Of a stretch of 64,000 bases of DNA, positions 61,136 to 64,000 are shown one piece after another. A model generated the notes under the pieces. That model saw only the letters and a program-made list of their open reading frames with translations, was not told the DNA's origin and made no database searches. The DNA lies in the NCBI GenBank assembly GCA_033794685.1, contig JARAYZ010000001.1. The stretch is one strand, 5' to 3'. Origin of the DNA: Lentzea sp033794685. Its GTDB lineage: Bacteria > Actinomycetota > Actinomycetes > Mycobacteriales > Pseudonocardiaceae. The translations under genes and the position numbers were made by a program. How positions within the stretch are numbered: position 1 is the first letter of the stretch; each line of letters begins with the position of its first letter.

Positions 61136-61480
61136 TCAGGAGCCGTCATAGCTTTCCTGCGCCTGGGTGACCTCGGCCTGGTTCGCCCCGATCCACGACG
61201 CGAGCGCCACGAGGTGGTTGGCGGCCCCCTTGCCGAGCGGCGTCAGCGAGTACTCGACGTGCGGCGGGATGACCGGATGCACCTCCCGGTGCACGAACCC
61301 GTCCCGCTCCAGCGTCCGCAACGTCTGCGTCAGCATCTTCTCGCTGGCGACCTCCAGCTCGCGACGCAGCTCGCTGAACCGCCACGCCTCCCCGTTGGAC
61401 AGCGCCTGCAGCACCAGCACACCCCACCGGCTTGTGACGTGCTCCATGGTCGCCCGCTCCGGGCACATCGTGACCTGCAT
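61136..61480 (-). CDS. HxlR-family (YtfH-like) transcriptional regulator
   Basis: This 114-residue winged-helix regulator has the HxlR family sequence MCPERATMEHVTSRWGVLVLQAL (the N-terminal CP with a possible redox cysteine), ELRRELEVASEKMLTQTLRTLERDGFVHREV and HVEYSLTPLGKGAANHLVAL. In the family a cysteine near the N-terminus often senses quinones or diamide. It is divergent from a QorB-like gene, the same arrangement as Escherichia coli ytfH/qorB, and probably represses it. GGAGG lies six bases before ATG 61480. Confidence 0.85.
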   Translation of the reverse strand: MQVTMCPERATMEHVTSRWGVLVLQALSNGEAWRFSELRRELEVASEKMLTQTLRTLERDGFVHREVHPVIPPHVEYSLTPLGKGAANHLVALASWIGANQAEVTQAQESYDGS

Positions 61481-61494
61481 GCTCACCTCCGAGT

Positions 61495-61521
61495 AAGTAC
61501 CCAACTCCAAAGTGGGTACTT
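61495..61521. promoter_or_regulatory. Perfect palindrome, putative HxlR operator
   Basis: AAGTACCCA (61495-61503) and TGGGTACTT (61513-61521) are perfect inverted repeats nine bases apart between the two divergent genes. YodB/HxlR-type regulators bind TACT-N-AGTA palindromes, which this resembles. Confidence 0.65.
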
Positions 61522-61554
61522 TCCAAAGGTTAGCGCTAACTGCACCCTGAACGC

Positions 61555-62313
61555 ATGACGATCCTCATCACCGGAGCCACCGGCCAGCTCGGCAACGCAG
61601 TGGTCCGCCACGTCCTGAACCGCACGGACGAGCAGGTCATCGTGTCCGTGCGCAGCCCGGAGAAGTTCACGCTCGAGGGCGTCGAGGTTCGCCAGGGCGA
61701 CTTCAACGACCCGGAGACCCTCGACTTCCGGGGCGTGGACAAGCTGCTCATCGTGTCGGCCGACGACCACGACACGGACGTCCGCATCAAGCAGCACCAG
61801 AACGCCATCGCCAAGGCCGTCGAGCACGGCGTGGGCCACGTCTTCTACACCAGCCTCACCGACGCCGCCACGTCCCCGTCGCTCGCCGCGCCGGTGCACA
61901 AGGCCACCGAAGAGGCCATCCTCGCCACCGGCATCACCTACACCTTCCTGCGCAACGGCATGTACCACGAGAACTACCTCGGTGCCCTCGCCCAGGACAC
62001 CGTCGCCATCTCCACGAAGGACGGCCGGGTGGCCAGCGCGTCCCGCGACGACTTCGCCCAGGGCGCGGCGGCGGCCCTCACCACCCCGGGCCACGAGAAC
62101 CAGACCTACGAGCTCACCGGCTCGACCAGCTGGTCCTTCCCGGAGTTGGCGGGCGACCGGTACCGCGACGTGACTGACGAGGACCTGATCGCGGCGGGCG
62201 TTCCCCCGTTCCTGGTCGACTTCTTCAAGTCGATCCGCAACGGCGTGTTCGCCGAGGTCCGCCCGGACCTCGAGAAGCTGCTGGGCCGCCCGACCACCCC
62301 GATCAAGGTCTAG
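61555..62313 (+). CDS. NAD(P)H:quinone reductase QorB-like (NmrA-type)
   Basis: This 252-residue protein is an atypical short-chain dehydrogenase. It has the NAD(P) fingerprint ITGATGQLG, a YTSLTDAATSPSLAAPVHKATEEAIL segment, and TFLRNGMYHENYL, all as in QorB (YtfG), which reduces quinones with NADPH. The gene starts downstream of the palindromic operator and a TTAGCGCTAA palindrome. It probably detoxifies quinones when the HxlR-type regulator is inactivated. Confidence 0.85.
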   Translation: MTILITGATGQLGNAVVRHVLNRTDEQVIVSVRSPEKFTLEGVEVRQGDFNDPETLDFRGVDKLLIVSADDHDTDVRIKQHQNAIAKAVEHGVGHVFYTSLTDAATSPSLAAPVHKATEEAILATGITYTFLRNGMYHENYLGALAQDTVAISTKDGRVASASRDDFAQGAAAALTTPGHENQTYELTGSTSWSFPELAGDRYRDVTDEDLIAAGVPPFLVDFFKSIRNGVFAEVRPDLEKLLGRPTTPIKV

Positions 62314-62315
62314 GC

Positions 62316-63266
62316 CTAGGTGAACTCGGGATGCGCCTCCGGGTGCGCGTCCCACCACTTGCGGTACTCCGGGTTGCGATCCAGCACCGACCGGTAGGCG
62401 TCGGCGGCGCACGCGAACACCTCGTGCGCCCGCCCCGCCACCGGTGAATCCCGTCGCGTGGCCACGAAGATGTCCGTCATCAACGGCATCCCCCGCAACC
62501 GCCGGATCACGATCCCCTCCCCGGTCCGCGACGGCGCGGCGGCGAAGGACACGCACCCCCCTGCCACCAGACCGCGAGCCATGCTCGCCTCCCCGGTGTG
62601 GTGGGTGAGCCGGGGCACGAACCCGGCGTCCGCGCACACCTGGAACATCTGGGTCCTGCTCCCGATGTGCTGCTTGGGCGGCGTGACCCAGTCCCGGTCG
62701 GCCAGCGAGGCCAGGTCGACCTCGTCCTGCGCCGTCAGCGGGTCCGTCTCCGGCAGTGCCACGAACGCCGGCTCCGTCACCAGCTTGCGCAGTTCGATGC
62801 CGGCCAGGTCCCGTGCGTGCATCCCGTCGAAGAACTCGAACAGGGCCACGTGGACCTGCCCGCCCTCCAGCATGTCCACGATCTCCGCGGACGAGGGGCG
62901 GACCTCGGCGCGCACGTCGGCGTTGAGGGCGCGCAACCCCTCGACGAGCCGTGCGAAGTACAGGATCGGGATGCACCCGAAGAACAACGGTCCACCTCGC
63001 CCGGTGGAGCGGGTGTTGCTCATCAGCTGGGCCATCTCGTCGAGCACCAGCCGTGCCGTGCCCAGCACGCGGCGTCCCAGATCCGTTGGGACGCAACCGC
63101 TGCGCGTTCGGTCGAACAGTTGGCCGCCGACCAGTCTCTCCACGGTGCGGAGCTGGGCCGACAGGGCGGGTTGGGTGAGGCCGAGCCGCGTAGCGGCCCT
63201 GGTGACGCTGCCTTCCTCGGCGATAGTTCGTACCGCGCGGAGGTGGCGGAGCTCCAGCTCGGGCAT
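62316..63266 (-). CDS. LysR-family transcriptional regulator
   Basis: This 316-residue LysR regulator has the N-terminal winged helix (LELRHLRAVRTIAEEGSVTRAATRLGLTQPALSAQLRTVERLVGGQLFDR) and a periplasmic-binding-protein-like ligand domain. The C-terminal YRKWWDAHPEAHPEFT is a typical actinobacterial tail. It converges on the QorB-like gene with a two-base gap. Its regulated gene is not obvious; the PhzF-like gene upstream on the same strand is a candidate. Confidence 0.88.
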   Translation of the reverse strand: MPELELRHLRAVRTIAEEGSVTRAATRLGLTQPALSAQLRTVERLVGGQLFDRTRSGCVPTDLGRRVLGTARLVLDEMAQLMSNTRSTGRGGPLFFGCIPILYFARLVEGLRALNADVRAEVRPSSAEIVDMLEGGQVHVALFEFFDGMHARDLAGIELRKLVTEPAFVALPETDPLTAQDEVDLASLADRDWVTPPKQHIGSRTQMFQVCADAGFVPRLTHHTGEASMARGLVAGGCVSFAAAPSRTGEGIVIRRLRGMPLMTDIFVATRRDSPVAGRAHEVFACAADAYRSVLDRNPEYRKWWDAHPEAHPEFT

Positions 63267-63448
63267 AAAGACCTTCTATCCCCCTTCTGAATGCGCCGCC
63301 ACCCTTCGATCGGGGCATAGTGACTCTCGATCGATCTTCCGGCCCGGCGCTTGCGGCAGCGCCTTCGGGTCCGGCGCGGGAGGGTGCGCACCCCTCGGTT
63401 CGACGCTGCTGCCGCACACCCTGCGCTCTGTGGCAGCGGCGTCGAGCC

Positions 63449-64000
63449 CTACGGGATGACCACGGCGGCACCGGTCACGGTGACCCGGCGGTCGTCGCGT
63501 GTCGCGTCGACCTCCAGCCGTGACGGCCTGCCCATGTCCTCGCCCTGGCTGATGACGAACCGCTGCGGTCCTTCGAGGTCGCGCAGGTAGCCGCCGAACG
63601 CGGCCGCGGCAGCGCCCGTCGCCGCGTCCTCGACGACGCCTCCGACGGGGAACGGGTCGCGCGCGTGCACGAGGTCCGCGGACTCCCGCCAGAACAGGTG
63701 AACCGTCGTCAGGTCGTGCGCCAGCATCAGGTCGCGCAACGCGTCGAAGTCGTAGTCGAGGTCGGCGAGCTGCGCGCGGTCGCGCACAGGGATCAGCAGG
63801 TGACGCGCGCCGCCGAACCCGACGTGCACCGGGCCGTCGCCGATCTCCTTGTACCTCAACGCTTCCAGCGCGGCGGAGACCAGCGCCGGGTCCGCGGGTG
63901 CGGTGCTCGTCGGCACGCTCGTCAGCGAGGCCGTTCCACCGGAGGTCTCGACGGTGATCTCACCGGCCGGCGTGTGGAACGTCAGGGGTCCGTCGCCGAT
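63449..64000 (-). CDS. PhzF-family protein, N-terminus outside window
   Basis: The frame is open to the end of the window, so only the last 183 residues are seen. The C-terminal PhzF domain has GDGPLTFHTPAGEITVE, VHVGFGGARHLLIPV and the signature DPFPVGGVVEDAATGAAAAAFGGYL. PhzF-family enzymes are isomerases; the named member converts DHHA in phenazine synthesis, but most relatives have unknown substrates. No phenazine genes are nearby. It is 182 bp from the LysR gene, a gap in which I see nothing. Confidence 0.85.
   Translation of the reverse strand: MGDGPLTFHTPAGEITVETSGGTASLTSVPTSTAPADPALVSAALEALRYKEIGDGPVHVGFGGARHLLIPVRDRAQLADLDYDFDALRDLMLAHDLTTVHLFWRESADLVHARDPFPVGGVVEDAATGAAAAAFGGYLRDLEGPQRFVISQGEDMGRPSRLEVDATRDDRRVTVTGAAVVIP

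Overview
The window is a high-GC actinobacterial chromosome segment. It looks like order Pseudonocardiales (Lentzea, Saccharothrix or Amycolatopsis relatives). Signs are the strong G/C bias at third codon positions, GTG starts, a SepH cell-division protein, type VII-secretion-like genes, DUF2537 and DUF4232 proteins, and a backbone order (SpoU methyltransferase, DUF2537, SepH, SerC, PdxH, GltA) that resembles the mycobacterial Rv0881-Rv0884c/gltA2 neighbourhood. The genus call is inference. I see no rRNA, tRNA or CRISPR array.

Layout. 0-4.4 kb: the end of one penicillin-binding-protein-like gene and a complete paralogue that lacks catalytic motifs, a GCS2-type ligase, a SpoU methyltransferase and a DUF2537 membrane protein. 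4.5-8.1 kb: a heterodimeric ABC exporter. 8.2-9.8 kb: four small unknown proteins, three of them membrane proteins. 9.8-17.3 kb: sepH, an OmpR-type two-component system diverging from a four-gene lipoprotein/adaptor/MacB-like exporter operon, and serC. 17.5-21.9 kb: an unknown membrane protein, then an ABC-2 exporter in one operon with a DesK/NarL-type two-component system. 22.0-26.3 kb: a compact urease operon (ureAB fusion, C, F, G, D). 26.4-42.5 kb: core metabolism and transport (pdxH, asnB, an MFS and an APC transporter, sugar epimerase and kinase, amidohydrolase, acyl-CoA dehydrogenase, two regulators' worth of context, gltA, photolyase).

42.5-56.8 kb is the accessory half: an ABC-2 exporter; a YbaB-like/EspC-like/WXG-like operon typical of type VII secretion substrates; a glpD-TetR-FAD oxidase module; an MDR oxidoreductase; and a five-gene operon with two tandem small helical proteins, a soluble FtsK/SpoIIIE ATPase, a coiled-coil protein and a GNAT acetyltransferase. 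I do not recognise the last operon as a named system and regard it as the best candidate for something undescribed. 57-64 kb: a DUF4232 lipoprotein and a hydrolase without its usual nucleophile, a stand-alone TnpB gene preceded by a LexA-like box, a tandem-domain gamma-glutamylcyclotransferase-like protein, a divergent HxlR/QorB pair around a perfect palindrome, a LysR regulator and a truncated PhzF protein.

Two further signals stand out. First, a roughly 290-bp repeat occurs twice in the same orientation (27.2-27.5 and 50.8-51.1 kb). Each copy carries a perfect 22-24 bp outer and 25 bp inner inverted repeat, and the two copies differ at seven inner-stem positions that are all compensated on the opposite arm. 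Second, many genes have a TANNNT-like -10 box 6-8 bases before the start codon, which implies widespread leaderless transcription. The genome is very compact: most operons are translationally coupled by ATGA or GTGA overlaps, and eight convergent gene pairs abut or overlap.
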